Shown here: in pieces, positions 25,991 through 40,400 of the stretch | Numbering within the stretch: position 1 is the first letter of the stretch | Layout of the letters: the number at the start of each line of letters is the position of its first letter | Origin: Centropus unirufus | Taxonomy: Eukaryota > Chordata > Aves > Cuculiformes > Centropidae | NCBI GenBank assembly: GCA_013397695.1 | Contig: VYZI01000572.1 | Coordinates: 1 to 64,000 of the forward strand | Direction of reading: 5' to 3' | Length of the DNA stretch: 64,000 bases | Program-made: the position numbers and the translations under genes | Notes under the pieces: generated by a model | The model's input: only the letters and a program-made list of their open reading frames with translations | What the model was told of the DNA's origin: nothing | Databases searched by the model: none

Positions 25991-28900
25991 GTTTTTAAGT
26001 AGGGTTGAAATTAAAACATTACTGAAGTACAAGCACAGCCAATTAATAATAACCAAATGGAAGATCCTAAATGTTTCTTTATAAATGGAGATCTTGCAAC
26101 TGGCATAATTACATCATTCATCTGCTAGGAAAAAAACACAGGCCATTCGTCAAAGCTGTGGAATGAAATAGTGGCAAAACCTCTTGGAGCTGTTTCCTTG
26201 TGCAATGGAGACACTACAGTTCCCAAATGCATTGTAGACCTGCAGCCATGAAGTGAATTTTGTTTGTCAGGCTTCTAGCATGTGCCACAGTGTTAGAAAT
26301 GCAGCTATTTGGGAAAAGGGAAATGTCCAGTGAAAAATGACAACTGCAGTTTGTTGAAATCCGGCAAAAAAATACTTCATCATTTCATGTGTCTACTTTG
26401 TGTGTGCAATAGCAGAACTTTTTGGTGTCAAAACAAGACTTTCTCTAAAGAATTATGTGTTTTATAACAAAAGTCTACCATATCCACATTGTTAATGTCA
26501 GTCACTACTTTAAATTCCTTTCTGAATAGCAAACTATCACAAACTCCCTCACAGCATCTGGGGCTCACGCATGTTTCCTCCTACTCTACAGCCTGCCGGT
26601 CGGTTTTCTGGTCACCAAGGTACAAATCATCCTTTCCTGCTTTTGGCAGGACCAGTTCACACACGTGGCCATGCAGCGTCTGTGCTTTTGTCCTGATAAC
26701 TTCTGGATGTCCTGAAAGTGGTGCTGGGAAGCTAATCATATCTTAAAGCACCTGATGATAAGATCTGAAAATATTATTTTCTGATAATGGAACAAGGACA
26801 CAAAAAACCAGAATTAAGATCAAAACTAACAAGGAAGATCCTTTTCAGTGCCTTCATCATCTCATGGAGTATCTGCATTGCTTTAGGTTAAGCTCTAGTA
26901 AGCCGCACTAACCTAAGGTAAAATTTCTTCGGCTAGAGTAGCTGCTGTCATCTTCAGCTACACACCCTGCTCCTGGGGAAGGACAGATCAGATAGCAAGC
27001 CCCGTGTTTCACCATGTTGTACTTACTACTCCTCTATCCTTATTCCTCACTTTTCAATTGACATGCCTTAATTAGTATATTCCTGACTTCAGACCACTTG
27101 TCTCTTATCACCCACGGGGTATGAATTCGTAAAACATCATACGTCATATTATGAAAAATATTAGCATGGTAAACTTTGGAGCTGTGCTCATAACTAGTCT
27201 TATTTTGTAAGCATTTTATTAGGATTAAATGTCATACCACAGATGGTGACATTGGAAGTGGGTGCTTAATTTGAGTAAAATCTCCATATTCTCCTCCGTA
27301 CAGCCTTGGTTTGATAAAAGCACACTGTGTTTTCCCTCAGTGCACTCAGGGCAGCAGCAGACCCTCTGTGATCCCCATCCTACTCTGTCCTCCTATATGC
27401 ACCCCACATACAAACATTAATTCCTTGCATCTTTTTCCTAAACAATTGTTCCTCATTTTTTGCTTGGTTAAAACTGATACTAAAATAAGCCAATAAGCAC
27501 ATACTGCTCAGTGGCTGTGTTTTCATTCCCCTGTTGTTCTTCAGGAAGAATGATGCTTCATTTGCTCATCTGCCTTCCCTGCCAAGAGCTAATTCACAGC
27601 GAGGTTAAATCATCTTCAGGAGTGTGCTGGGGAGGACAGGAGGTACCTTTGACAGCTTCTTCATTTCAGTATGATTCAGAGGTTGCTAAGTCCCCATTTT
27701 CTGTTAGCTGTATCCCCAAACATCCTGTGCTGATAGCCTGTTATCTGACTTCAGGCTTTCCAATCTCAATGGGAGAAGTTCCTGGGCATCTGCTAGCGAG
27801 GATATCGTATGAGCGATGCCAGCTACTGCTCCCCACCAGGCTCAGTGACCCTTTGAACTTCTGTGTGCAAGAAGGACTTCAGGAAAACATTTTCTTATTT
27901 GAGCATCATAGGAAGCAGAACCTCATATCTTCTGAGATGTCTAGAAGGAAAATGTTGAGCTCAGTCTGAACATTTGAATACCCAATGTCCAAGAATGCTT
28001 CTCCAAGTGTCAGGAGAGGCAAAAATCTAAAGAGGAAAGAGTATAGTTGCAAACAGTTTCTAATATTTGGGAGGGTGGATACCAAGAAACTAGGGAGTTT
28101 CACAAAGCAAAAAGAGCCCTAGGCAATCACTTTTGAGATCCTCTGTTACATGAATTCCTTGTAGAGGACGCTAAACTGTATTGATCAATGTATTGATTTT
28201 GATCACAGGAGGAGGTAACCAGTACAATCACAATATGTGGCAATCAGCTGGGAGAAACACAGATAATAACCACTGATAAAGTCATATTCCTTTCCCTGAT
28301 AACACAATAAATTTTCAGTTTTCTTGCAGATACAAGGTGGAGAAATTAAGCTTCAGGTGAAACGAGTCATTTGTTCTACTTGACATAAAGTGAAATGCTA
28401 GCAGAAAACAATCCAAAAATATTTTATGAATATTGAGTCTTTTGATTGACTCAGCCAAGTTTAAGTCTTTTAAGCACATGTGAAGCTCCGGAGCTTGCTG
28501 GAGTGGGCCTGTGGAATATGTTTTTTCACTGGCATTCAAGTCAGATATCATAGTTACACCTGCAAATGACAGAGAACAAGCCCAACAGTACATGCTACCT
28601 AAATCTCAACACTGACTGTCAAGACAGATCATAAATACACTTGTCATGTGTGCTGTGGCAATAGTCATTCTATGTTTTAAATATCATGTAGATTCAGAAT
28701 CAAGAGGCTGATTTGCTGCAGATTGGATAAATAAGCCCAAAGCCACCAACTCTTGAAACTGGCAAATTCTGTTCTGGAAGATCAGTTTTTTTGAAGTCCC
28801 TTTATTTCTTAACACAGGTACAACCGTTTTCCACAGCAGAAGTAGCTCAGAAAGCACAAGAACCCAAGCACAGGTGCCTGGGAAGAAGATTTGATGTCCC

Positions 28901-31900
28901 AGCAGGCCTCAGGTGCAACATTTCCCTTCAAATGATGAATGAAATGCCTCTTTACATGAGAATTGCTATTAGCTTACTTAAGAAATTTTTTTATAGTCTA
29001 TCCAGCACAAGAAAGACCAGGACGTTACTTAAACAAAGAACGTTAAAAATGTAAAACTGGCAACAGACATAAAGTAGGCAAAAAAACCATTTGTGTTTTT
29101 CCTCAGTTTATGCTGGTTTAGGTCATTCAGTCTGGGCCAATGAGATTGCATTGGCCAGGTTTTCTTTACAGGGTGGGACCTTGACAAGGCCCTTCTAGCG
29201 TCTGCCCTGAAGACACCTGCTCACCTGGCTGAGTGCTGCCCAGTCTTCACAACTAATGGACTGCAGAGGCTGCTGCCACCCGAGGGGTTTCCAGGACGAA
29301 GGAGGGTGTTTAAAGACAAACTGCTGCTCTGGCAGTCAAACACATCCATGAAGACACGCTGGGAACATGCAGATAAGGACTCCTTTTTGAGAAATCAGAT
29401 TGTACATCTTTGCGCTGTGTGCCACCACAGTTAGAATATCACACGCTGCCTTGGAGGTTGATTCCTTCAGGCAGGGCTATTTTTCTGAAGCAAGGCCAGC
29501 CTCAGAATTGATTTCTTTCTCCTCCCACATAACAGACCTTTCACTGGTGGCCTCAGCCCTTCAACCTATGGACCTGATGTTCACAGCACTGCATTACTCT
29601 GCTGTACTGTAACCCAGAGGGATTCCTGAACCCGCCGTACCGCAACTCCTCTGAGCCTTGGCATTAGCTGGTGGAATATCACCCTTGTTTGTGTTTGTTT
29701 CTATGTGTGTAAAGACTTAATTTGCATATTAATTTGCTGTTAACACAAAGCTATTTGCTTTCTTTCAGTCCTTCTGTAAATGTGTTCTTTCAGGGCTCAC
29801 AAGACCAGCAGCCCAGCTATTGCTTTATACACCGTCTTCAAATTTAAACTGCAGAAGCAAGTAAGTACAAACTTCTGAAGGCTGTGATATCTTTTTCTTT
29901 GGTTGCTCTTGGTCCTCTGTATTTTCTGCTTCAGAGGAGACAACATAGTCTATAAATCCCTGCCTTAGCCTCTGCTTTGCTGAATAAATGTTGCTTAGAT
30001 TTATGTTTGTTCCCCTTCTTGAGGAAAAGTGAAGCAATGATACATGTAGCAAATGGAGCAGGAAATTGCATTTTAGCCAGCAGATTTCAAATGCAGCTGA
30101 CTTAAGTTTTGGCTCAACTACAACAATCACCCAACAATAAACGCCATTTTGTACCTACAATTCTTTGTGTTACATTGAGGCACACTAAGATGAACTTTGC
30201 CCAATAATTTGACAAAGTTCACACCTCTGCTATATATATAAAATACAACAAGGTTTTGCCCCCTTTTTATGTAAACTCATCTCCATTTCTGTAAAAATGT
30301 GGAGATGTATTAGTCCTTATAAGAGAAATAAAAAGAGGTGTGCTGGACTTTGCAGACATATGTTTTTATTATATCAAATCTCACCCTAAGGCCTTTGCTT
30401 GCACTCCCATTGCTTCTTAGAATGGTCTGACATTACTAATGATTTTTAAAAGTGAGATTATCTGTTGTAGAGTAGAGATCTCTGATTTGGCCAAAGCATG
30501 TGGTTTACACACACTGTGCCTCTAAGCCCTTAGCTTGTGCTTGTAATCCCTTGGAATTTTCAAGTGAACAAACCTGTATGTCTACCTTTGGGTGTCTAAA
30601 TAGTGAAACTGTTTCCCATGCAGAACTGTGCACTCTTAAAAGAAATACCTGAGAATAGTATCATTACCTGGGGAGGACATTGTCACACCCTTCGCTGATG
30701 AACACATTTGACAAGTGTGATCTCAACCATCGGTAGTAATGAAATTATAAGTTCCAAACACCCTCTAAGCTCCTGGTTAAACATTACTCTTTCAAAGGTA
30801 GGCTTGACCCTGAGAGCTCCGAGTGTCTGCTGAGTTAGAAAGGAAAATATCCTATCCTTCTGAGTACATCACTAAAATGTAAGGCTAAAACAAAGAGTAG
30901 AAGAGCCTCAGGAGCTCACTGCTGTCTCTCTCAGAATTCACCACTATTGAAAGACAGGAGACTGAAGGACAAAGCTGCCAACCGTGGCTCTCTTGCTTCC
31001 TCTGGAAGCCATGGAACAACTAGCACCTAGGGCACCTTAGTAATCACCTGCGTGGTCATCACTGGACCATTTGTTATTGAATGAGTTTATACATCACGAT
31101 CTCCACACTGAGCTGCCTGGCTGCTTGCAGCAAAATCTCTCAGTGTTTTCCTTAACAGTGTAGCAGAGGTGTCTAGCACAGGTCACCTGAAAAATAGTCC
31201 TTATTTAGCAAGCAGAAATGATGATTATACTGTCCCTGTGTTCCTAATGCAGTCAGGAAATTACTTTCAAAGAGGACCACAAGATCTTGTGGCTTCAGAT
31301 AGGCTCATCGCCTCCTATACCATCCAAAAACCAATTCACTTACCGACATGGAAGTAATTTCAGCTGACTATATTGGTGCAAAGAGTGTTTTCCTTGCTCA
31401 GCTTTACAGCTTTTGAGTGATTGAAAAGCACTAAGCAAGATTTCACAGTGATTAATAACAGTCTGAAAAGCATGGTTTCAGCTACAAAACTTGGTAATAT
31501 ACTGCCACTTAACTTCTGTGGGAATTCCCAAACTGGCTGTGAACATGCCATGAGCACACAAAACTGGGATGCAGTGGTGCTAAGACCTCACACTATTTAG
31601 GAGATGCATGGCTTAAGGAAGCAACTATTTTTTTTAAAAATGAGGCTGTCCTGGGTGAGAAATAAGCAATGGAGAGATAGCAATGGCTATCTATTGAGAT
31701 AATCTATCATACAGGCATTAGGTTTGCAAAACCAGAAGCTGAGAAAAAAAAATTATCGTGAGACCAAATAGCTGCAGATTTCTGCTTGGGATATGGTCAT
31801 GCCCTGAGCACGTGTATATCAAGAGAACATCACAGGTGAGGCCCAAAAGTTGTGACACTGTCATAGATAAAATGGGGGTTTCTGGGCAGGGATTCACCAG

Positions 31901-31905
31901 TCCTT

Positions 31906-31950
31906 AAAAAAAAACAAAACAAAAACCCAAGAAAACAAAACAACAACCCC
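31906..31950. repeat. A-rich (AAAAC)n-like tract
   Basis: Runs of A interrupted by C (AAAACAAAACAAAAACCC and similar), followed at about 31968 by a poly-T run. The facing A and T runs could form a long weak hairpin. No retroposon body is recognised. Confidence 0.75.
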
Positions 31951-32565
31951 CTACCTTGCGGTTACCTTTTTTTTTCCTTTTGTAGTTTGATGAGTAAACT
32001 TCTTGCTTTCGTATTATGGGAAAGAGAACTTGGGATTTCTCTCATGAAGTAAGAACCAATTATATTGATTACTGGTATTATTCTTTCCTTCTGAATAGGC
32101 TAAGAAATGCTAATTTCTTCCAAACACTTCATGCAGCTGGTGTACCTGGACTGTGATAATTCTGTTACACAGGTAAACTGTGCTCCTATCAGAGTAAAAG
32201 ATCGTAAAAATTAAGAACACACCGATCTAGCTGCTGTCTCAGGGAAGGCTTGTAAAGGAAATCTTGTGTATATTTTGGCAGTGCTTTATCTGGGCTACCA
32301 AGGCTCCAGTTGCCAAGGTCTTAATTCCTAGCTGATTAATAGGCATGCCTGTGTTTGGCCAAAAAAAAATAAAAATAAATAAATCGTGCATTTCAGGGGC
32401 TAACTACAACGTTATTAAATAAACTTGGTTGGTGAGGCTACCATGGTAGTGTTACTGAAGAACATATTCCCAGTATATACCTTCATGAATTCAGCCTGTC
32501 ACTGCTGCTGTGCTTAGCCAGTTTTGATCGTTCTGTTTCATCTCCTGCAGCTGTAAATCATATTG

Positions 32566-32585
32566 CTTAATTAATCTTAATTAAG
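32566..32585. promoter_or_regulatory. Tandem homeodomain-type sites (TTAATTAA pair)
   Basis: CTTAATTAAT followed by CTTAATTAAG: two 10-base copies each holding TAATTA/TTAATTAA, the core bound by LHX-type and other homeodomain proteins. They sit in an AT-rich block (32540-32880) with further TAATTA-like words at 32623 and 32703. Regulatory function is inferred. Confidence 0.35.
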
Positions 32586-34358
32586 TGTTGTGGGCATCTC
32601 TCGAGCTCAGTTATCTCTTTATTTAATTACAGTAACATACCATATAATGTCCTCTGTTTGATGGGATGTTTTACAGAATAGTTTAATCCAGAAATGTAAG
32701 AATTAATTAGTTCTTAGAATATGTCTCTAATCGGGTGGCCAAGTAAACCACAGGTTTGTCACTAATGCCTCGACTCATTAGTCATCGTCATCTGTTGCTG
32801 ATGCTACACAGACAGAATCAGATTGCCTGGTTTCATGGCTCTTCTGAAGAAGGAATCAGACTAATATTAGAGATACCTGGCATTTGTCAGCTGAAAGGTT
32901 TGAGCACAGCCCAGGAGAGTTTATAGTTTTCCTCCTGTTCCATAAACTTTTACTCCCTGTGACTGGACCCTCTCTGCAACCCCAGCTGTATCGTGCTATG
33001 GTCTGAGCCAATCCTAGAGGCTCTGACTGCCCAGGACAATGTGGGACACCAGGCTAACTCCTGTCAGAGCAGAGGCAGCACAACAAGGGGCCAGTGCTCA
33101 TGGAAAAGCATCTCAATGGTGGCAGTGGCTTTAGAGCAAACAGGACATTTCCTTCCCTACCACCTGCCTGCATATGTTTACAGGGCAGTAGTAGTTTCTT
33201 TCGAAGAAACAACAAAGCCCAGAGCAGCTGGCCTCCAACTTTTCTTTGCCAAACAGAAGCTGGGTCAGCAAAAAATTGAATATTACAGGAAACCTCTTAC
33301 AGCTAGGACAAAGCTGAGCAAAGGCAGAGGACTCCCCCAAGCAGACTGCAGCCCTTGAGCTTCCAGGACAGCACGGCCCTGATGCTCCTGCACCCCTGGG
33401 CTTAGCTCTGCTCATCAGCTTGACTTGAGGCACCCTTGGCTGTCATGCCCTTCTCACTGCTGCACACAGCTGTTACTCCTGCAGCAATACAAATGGAGGC
33501 GAGCACACCATGAACTGCCCTGGCAGCCAGTGGAGGTACACAACTTCTAAAGACTGATTGTTTAAGGTGAGTACTGTCTCTGCATCTACCAGACACGTAC
33601 AGTCAGTCAAATACCCTTTGCCATAAAAGTACGAAGCTTGCTAAAGAAAAACATGCAGAGCCTGACTGGTTTGCTATCAAAATTTCCACAAGCTTTCTGC
33701 TTCTTCTTGAACAAGCAGAGGTGTAGATGCATCAGCAGCCTCTTCACGTGCAGGACACTTCATTTCTGTTGGTTAGGAAACTGATGAGAACATGATGATC
33801 CTTGGCGATTCAAAAATAAGCACTGAGGGAATTACTCCCAAGCAGCATGAAGCTTTCATTCATACTTCAGGAACCGGCTTCATCCAAATGGGGAGAAAAT
33901 CCAGCTGGCCCAAAGCCTTACAAGCTTAAATGCTGGTTTTCCGGTACATATGGCAGTACCATTCAAAGAGCTATGACAATGATACTGTTTATAGCTCCGA
34001 AAATGGCGCTGCCATCTGCACCATGGTGCAGTGGCTCTCATCCCCAGGACGCGGCTCTGCAGCAGGACCCATGCCGTGCCCTGCTCTTCTAGGTGCTCAA
34101 GCAGCCCGCTAAAATACTGTACAACTCCTGGGTCCTTAGTTGAAGTAAGTGAGAATGGAGGCATGATTTTGGTTGAGAAATCCCTCTTATCCGAAAGAAA
34201 AGTACCTTTGAAGTTCCTGTTGTTGTCTGGAGGAAAGGATAAGGAGATGCCAGTCTCACGGTCTTCTACTGCTGCTGCTACAGTTGGCAGCTGGGGGATG
34301 CACTGGTCCCCTGCAAATACTAAAGAGGCTGTTGCAGTAGTGCAAGTGGAAATAAGTG

Positions 34359-34407
34359 ACACAAGCACACGTGCACGCACACACACACACGCACGCATAT
34401 ACACATG
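34359..34407. repeat. Imperfect (CA)n microsatellite
   Basis: CACAAGCACACGTGCACGCACACACACACACGCACGCATATACACATG: dinucleotide repeat with G and T interruptions. It produces the Cys/Val/Arg-rich stretch in the minus-strand open frame that crosses it, which is why that frame is not believed. Confidence 0.9.
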
Positions 34408-37400
34408 CCAGTTTCCTCTTCTACCTTGTAGTTTAACAGGAAAAAAATGGAAAGCTTTCCTCTCCTTCCCGACACCCTCCCTTAGACTGGCATATTTTCT
34501 CTCCTTCACTTTTGATTAACTCCAAGCTGTTGCAGTGGAAGCGCAATGCACACCCCTCACGGAGCTCTCAGTAAATGCTGCACAATATCAGATGTTAATT
34601 TCTCCTGGAGAATAAGCACATGGCATTCACAGGGCACGATGCGTATGCTGCACCTACTGAGCAAATTGCCAGATACCCACTTTCCAATTAATCCCAGCTC
34701 ACCACTCTCAGTGAAGCACTGATCATTATTATTGCCTTTTCCAGCTGGAAGCCAGGTCTAGGCTGGATATTTCCAGTTCCTCTGAGAGCAGTCTTTAAAA
34801 CGGAAAGATTTATACTTTGGAAAACAGTGTAGCCCCTCATTGGTGTTGCTGAAACATCTTTCCAAGACAACTGTTGCATGACTACAGCCATAACTCCTAC
34901 CAGAGGTTATCCTTACCTCACTAGTGCATTGTTAAAGTAGGAAGAAAGCCAAAAAAACCTTTCCCTCTCCTTGGTAGCGGTGTTTCACCTGCAGTCTCCC
35001 AGCATGATTGTGGGAAAAGATTTGTGTTATAAGTTGAAAACACTTATTCTGCTGCCTGCAGTGTTTGAATCTGCTGTGTTCCTATAGTAGGCACTGAGAG
35101 CTTTCCTCTCGGTGTTTTTAAGCCTCAAAAAGTCCCAGCAGGATCTCAGATAACTTTTCTGCAGCCTCACTGAGTATCTCATCAATAACAATTGTGACAA
35201 AATGAAATGGGGGACATAAACAAGGACAAAAAGAGAAGCAGAAGACCAAGGAGCAGTTTTGTCATGCTGGTTCTGTCTGTAGCCCATGTTAAATTGGCCC
35301 AGAGGTGATATAACCTGTGGGAGCGACAGTGGCTAAGGAGGTTGGCCAGAAGACTACTGCCATGCTCTGGTAGAGCTGCCTGTGCCCTTGCCATGAGAAG
35401 GAAAGCAGAGGTGCTTGCTGGTTGGGGCAGCCTTCTGGGTATTACTGACTTTAATTTTCAGGCCAGCCATGATGGACATGACAGCTCCAGCACTGTTCTG
35501 AGCCATGACCTATGTCAGCCTTGGGGACTGACTGGAGACCCTGTAGCCTCATGCATTTCATTAGCAGTAGCTGCTTGCCCTCCTGAAGTTCTGTATCCTC
35601 CCCTACATAGGGCATCCCTACCACGTACATTTTTTATCTTCAGTTTAACGATTCAGGAAGGCATCACCAATAACTCACATTTTTAAGAGCAAGGTTAATG
35701 CAAGGGCTAAAATAACATTTAGGGAGTCCATTAATCTTATAGAAACATAAACAACTTCATTTTCTATTCACTGTATAAAATAAAAGGCCCTAAAGGACAG
35801 CACTATCTCAGAGAAAACATCTGCATAGGTTTGAGCATGGATTTTGTGAGCAATAATTTGACTTTAAAGACTTGGCAATACTTTGAACGGAAGATATTTA
35901 AGCAAGGTGCTGTAGTGTGTTATGAAATCGTTCAGAAGCACAATCAATCCTTTTTGACTATAATTTTTAGGGATATGGATCTTTCTTTAGCATTGCAGAA
36001 AATGTATGCTGTCAAAATATTGTAAAGAATTGTTTAAGGGGTGAGGACTGTAGGAGTGTGTTTGTATCACTCTGGCTCTGTAGACAATTATCAAAGCTCA
36101 GCAAAGGCTTAACGAATCTTTTGGAAAATTTCTCCATTTAACCATCCCTGTGGGGTTCCATTTGAGGGCCCCAGAAAGTGTAGCTTCCTGGCCAAAGGTG
36201 CTAGCAAGGATTTTTAACAGCAATTACATGTACCAAAATATTATGGTGCAGGTTCGTTCTGCCCCAATGCTCTAGCTCTCTGCCCTGATTCACAATGTGA
36301 ACCTCTCATTATCTTTCACCAGTGACACCAAGCCAGTTACCCACCTCCTTATCAAAAGAAATGGAGCAATCCACATTAAAAGAGGAGGCAGCCCCAACTA
36401 AAGTTCACTGACTCCATCATGGAAGCCTGCCAGGGTTTCTCATTTCATCACAATTCCATGATTTGGAACCGCTAAATTCACTTTTGCATGAATCACGTGT
36501 GTCAGAGATTGCCTTGGTAGCCTGCATGGGTTTGTGCAGTCTCTATTTAAAGTCTTGGTTCCTTTAAAGACTGTGACAAATAAGGACAGGTCCTATCAAC
36601 ATCACACTGAGAAGTACAGCTCTAAACATCTCATAACCAGGATAGCATGAGTCTATTCTGTGAAGGAACCTGCCAAGCCATGGGATCAGGTTCCCAATTG
36701 TTGCTAGTTAAGCAGGACAATGTAAGAAGCAATGGACTGTGCTGATTTACAGAAATGCCACCTGGCTTGTGCCAGTTGTATTTTGCTTTTTTTTTTTGTC
36801 CTTGCTCCTTGTTGCTTTCTGAAACTGAGCTGCTTCTGCTGTTGTCCTGACTTCTAGGGAGGTATTTTCCACTTTGACCAGGGAAGAGTAACTATTTAGC
36901 ATGGATACAATTGATGGAAAATCAAGATTTCCCTCTCTTTTACTAAAAGAGCAAATGGAGAGGTGTTATTTTCAAGCGTGAGTGGTCACCGGATTTGGCA
37001 GCACCTCTGTCAGCTTGAACTGCTCCAGGCAGAGTTAATTATTTCACTATAAAGCAGAGGTGGCAGCACACAGAGCTGGAGACTGTAGATCACCTTTGGC
37101 TTGCTCTCTTCAGGTGAGCTTTTTGGAAGAACTGCAACCAAGATGAATTACAATCAAGTGATGGACATGCCAAGCAATATTTGTGTAGGGTTAAGGGCAT
37201 GTGGCAACATGACGGGAAACGACAAGAAAAATTTCCAGAGGCAGACACAAAAACTCCAATGAGGACATTTCACAAACACCTGAACACAGAACTGAAGGAA
37301 TAAGAAACATGTTAGACACCTGTATCTGAAATTTAGACCTTTGAAATCTGTGCTCAAGCCCCATCTAATCATGAGCACCCAATATAGTCCCTCAGATACC

Positions 37401-40400
37401 TACATGTGAAGAACCCAGAGGAGATATGAACCTGACTCATACAAAAGCTGCACCAGTCCCCTAGCCTCAGTCTGAATGAGTTTCAGCTTTCTGGCTCCAT
37501 CCTGTCAGCTCACACAGGTGGAAATGGGTGACAGCAGCTCTGAGTAGAAAGGGATTTGGGGATCAGCATTCAGGTCTCCTTTTTCCAAGACAGAGTTGAG
37601 CTTGTTTCCCCCAATCCTACAGTGACCACCTCCAGACTTGTAACTGCTTTGGGGCACAAATTTCGGTTCACGTTTTTCCACCCTGCACATGCAGTTTAAT
37701 ACATACACAGTGCAGGATGACTTTTAAACTCTGTGGCTAATGCCCCTCCTTAAGAAAAGGAAGATGAGGTAAGAGTTGTCTCCTAAACAGCAATATCAAG
37801 TAGCACATCAGCAACTGAGAAGAACCAGCACTATCTGCCCTCTGCACCTCCTTTCAAATAAACATCAGGAAGGAGTCTAATGAGCAGAGTGAGGCGCTTC
37901 TTCCACCCTGCCTCGCTCCTGTGGGCCAGGACACCTTCTGTCCCATCCATGTATGAGCCCAGGGGCCTTCCAGAAGGTGACAAGACATGGTCAAAGGATC
38001 TCATGGCCTGAGACTGCACTTGCACTCCGTGTATTCTTATTACTAGACATGCAAAAATGACTTGAAGAAGACAGCCAGTTGGACCTAGGCACTAGCTTAG
38101 ATAAAGGAATAAAATGAAAAACCATAAACGTCAGTGATAGCTTGCAGTAGGCAATGCAGCTCTCCCCGAAATGAGATGCCTGTTTACGGTGTCTTTCAAT
38201 TCTGCAGAGTGGTTGAAATGTGTAGCAGCTGAAATGTGGCTGCAGGGCACGCATGTGCAGAGGCTGCCCAGGAGAGGGTTAGCAGGGACAGCTGGGAGAG
38301 GAGAGCAGAGCAGGAGGCCAGGGCAGTGGGCGCCTAAAGAGCCTCATCAGCACCCAGTGCCTTGATGGGGAGGAGGAAATAAAAGAGCGAGGGTGGGAGA
38401 GAGCAGCCCTTCTGGCTGCTGGAGCGGGTGTGGTGATTAAAGGAGCTCTGGAGTGCTCAGTTATCCTGGAGAGCCTTGAGAAGGTAAGGGGAAAGTATAA
38501 TAAAAGACAGCTATGAGAGGGAGTAACAGCTGTGCTAATTTTATTCTCACTGACAGCTATTCCAGCTGAGGAAATCTCTGTGGGCTGGAAGTTATGGGGT
38601 TTGTACCTGGACTTTTCCAAGTGCTTCCCTTTGTCTTTCCTCTCTCCCAGCTGAGATACAGTGCTCTCTCTGCCTGTCTAGATGTAAAGAGCAGTCATTG
38701 CTGGAAAAGGATCTGAATATTGTTGAAAAGTAGAGCTGCTATTTGTGGCCTCTGAGGGGCAGGAGCTAAGTCCACTGGGGATGAGAAGCTGGGGAGTGAT
38801 GCTGGCAGCGATTGCTGGGAGACTGTGTCCTAACCCTGGACATTCCAAAGGGCCAGATCTCTCCTTTGAGATCTGCTTCTTAGGAGTTTTTGTACCTGCT
38901 GGTGTACCTGAGGGATACTCCAACCAACTGTGAAACACCCCAGAGTTGCCTCCTTCAGTTGCCAGTGATGGTCAGGGACTGGGGGATGCTGGAAGTTACT
39001 GAGGTTTCTCTTTGCTTCTATCAGTGTGCTAAGAAGCGCTCAGTGCTCCTGTCCTGTTTAGCCAGGGATGCTCTCTCTGCCTGAGGTCCCTACTCATGCC
39101 AGTCCACTTCAGACCACCAGTTTAGGCAGTTTCCTCTTGCTGCTTTCAAAAAGGCATTCGGCAACACCTTGTTTCTGAGGAAAGTCCTTTATTTCTTACA
39201 GCCTTTGAAGGGATGGTGCCAGTTCCCTGACAGTGGTCTGGAATTCTGCAGTATAAAACTGCAAAAGCAGGGTGAGCACTGATACAGGGAGCAGATTGCA
39301 GCCTGATCGCAGCCCTGACTCCACATATGCTGCATCCTATCCAGGGAACCTGGTTACGGGAAGTTACAGATGGCAGAAACAGAAACTGCGTTCTCCACTT
39401 TTGAACTTTCTCTTAAAGCAATTGTTGAAATCCGCTACCTCTCTTCAATACAAGTGTACTAATGAGGAATAAACAAAAGCATTGAAAGGGAAGAGGAGAG
39501 AAACCTCCTGCCTGCCACAAATCTGTTGGGATAATTGGAGGTTTTGTGAATATTTGGGAGATGCATACCCCTCAGGGAGTACCTGCTGGTGAGGCCTTGC
39601 TGGTGAATCTTTTGAGTGAGAACAATGATCACCAGAAGACAATTCTCCTGCTGCATGCTGTCCACAGCATCCTGCACCCAGGAGTCCCCCCTCAATATCT
39701 GGGGGTGACACGTCCCACTTAGCTGTGGTTTCTGCTTCTGCACAGAAACTTAAACTACCCATCAAATGAGGCTTTAAAATGTGTTACAATAAACACTGAA
39801 CAGAGACACACACACAGAGCTGCAGTAATAAAAGAAAGGACTTACAGAGTGTGTTCATGGTTAGACAGGAGCTGGTCTACTGCAGAAGAGCAGGAGGAGC
39901 TTGGAGACAGAGGAACAGCCACTTTTAGTGCAGAAAGGAGGAAAGACAGACATAGTGAGATAGTAAGGGGAGAAAGGAAAAAACACAGGCAGTTAGTAGG
40001 AAAAAGCTTTCCAGCTAGCCTGATATTAAACACCATAAAGTTATATTTCAATAGTAACAAAGTTAGAGCTATATCCCCAACCTCCCACTGAAGGGGAAAC
40101 CTGATTTTTACAGTAGTTGTGGTAGCTGGGTCAGAACTGCGTGAACCAGGAGGTGGGTTTTTTTCATAAACCATTCTGGGAATCTATCAGCTTCTCAAGA
40201 ATACCCTCTTCCTGTCTCACTAATATGATTTTAGGCAGGAACGCTCTGCTGAGCCCATTTTCCAAAAGTTCTTCAGTATTGCTCTAGGAGGTGATTCAGT
40301 AGCTACACACTGACTTCCTCCAGGTAACTTCTTGAGCACCACCAACCCCTTTGGTCTGACTGAGGATCCTCTTTTGAGGAAACCACCTGTACCTCTGTAC

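Noticed and set aside
31906..31980. A-rich tract as the tail of a retroposed pseudogene
   Set aside because: No gene-like body or target-site duplication could be seen on either side.
39620..39680. Minus-strand DAVDSMQQENC as a 5-HT4(b) exon (compare DAVECGGQW)
   Set aside because: The AG before GATGCTG leaves the wrong phase for joining to the common AG of HTR4 (it would read RMLW), and the similarity stops after four residues.
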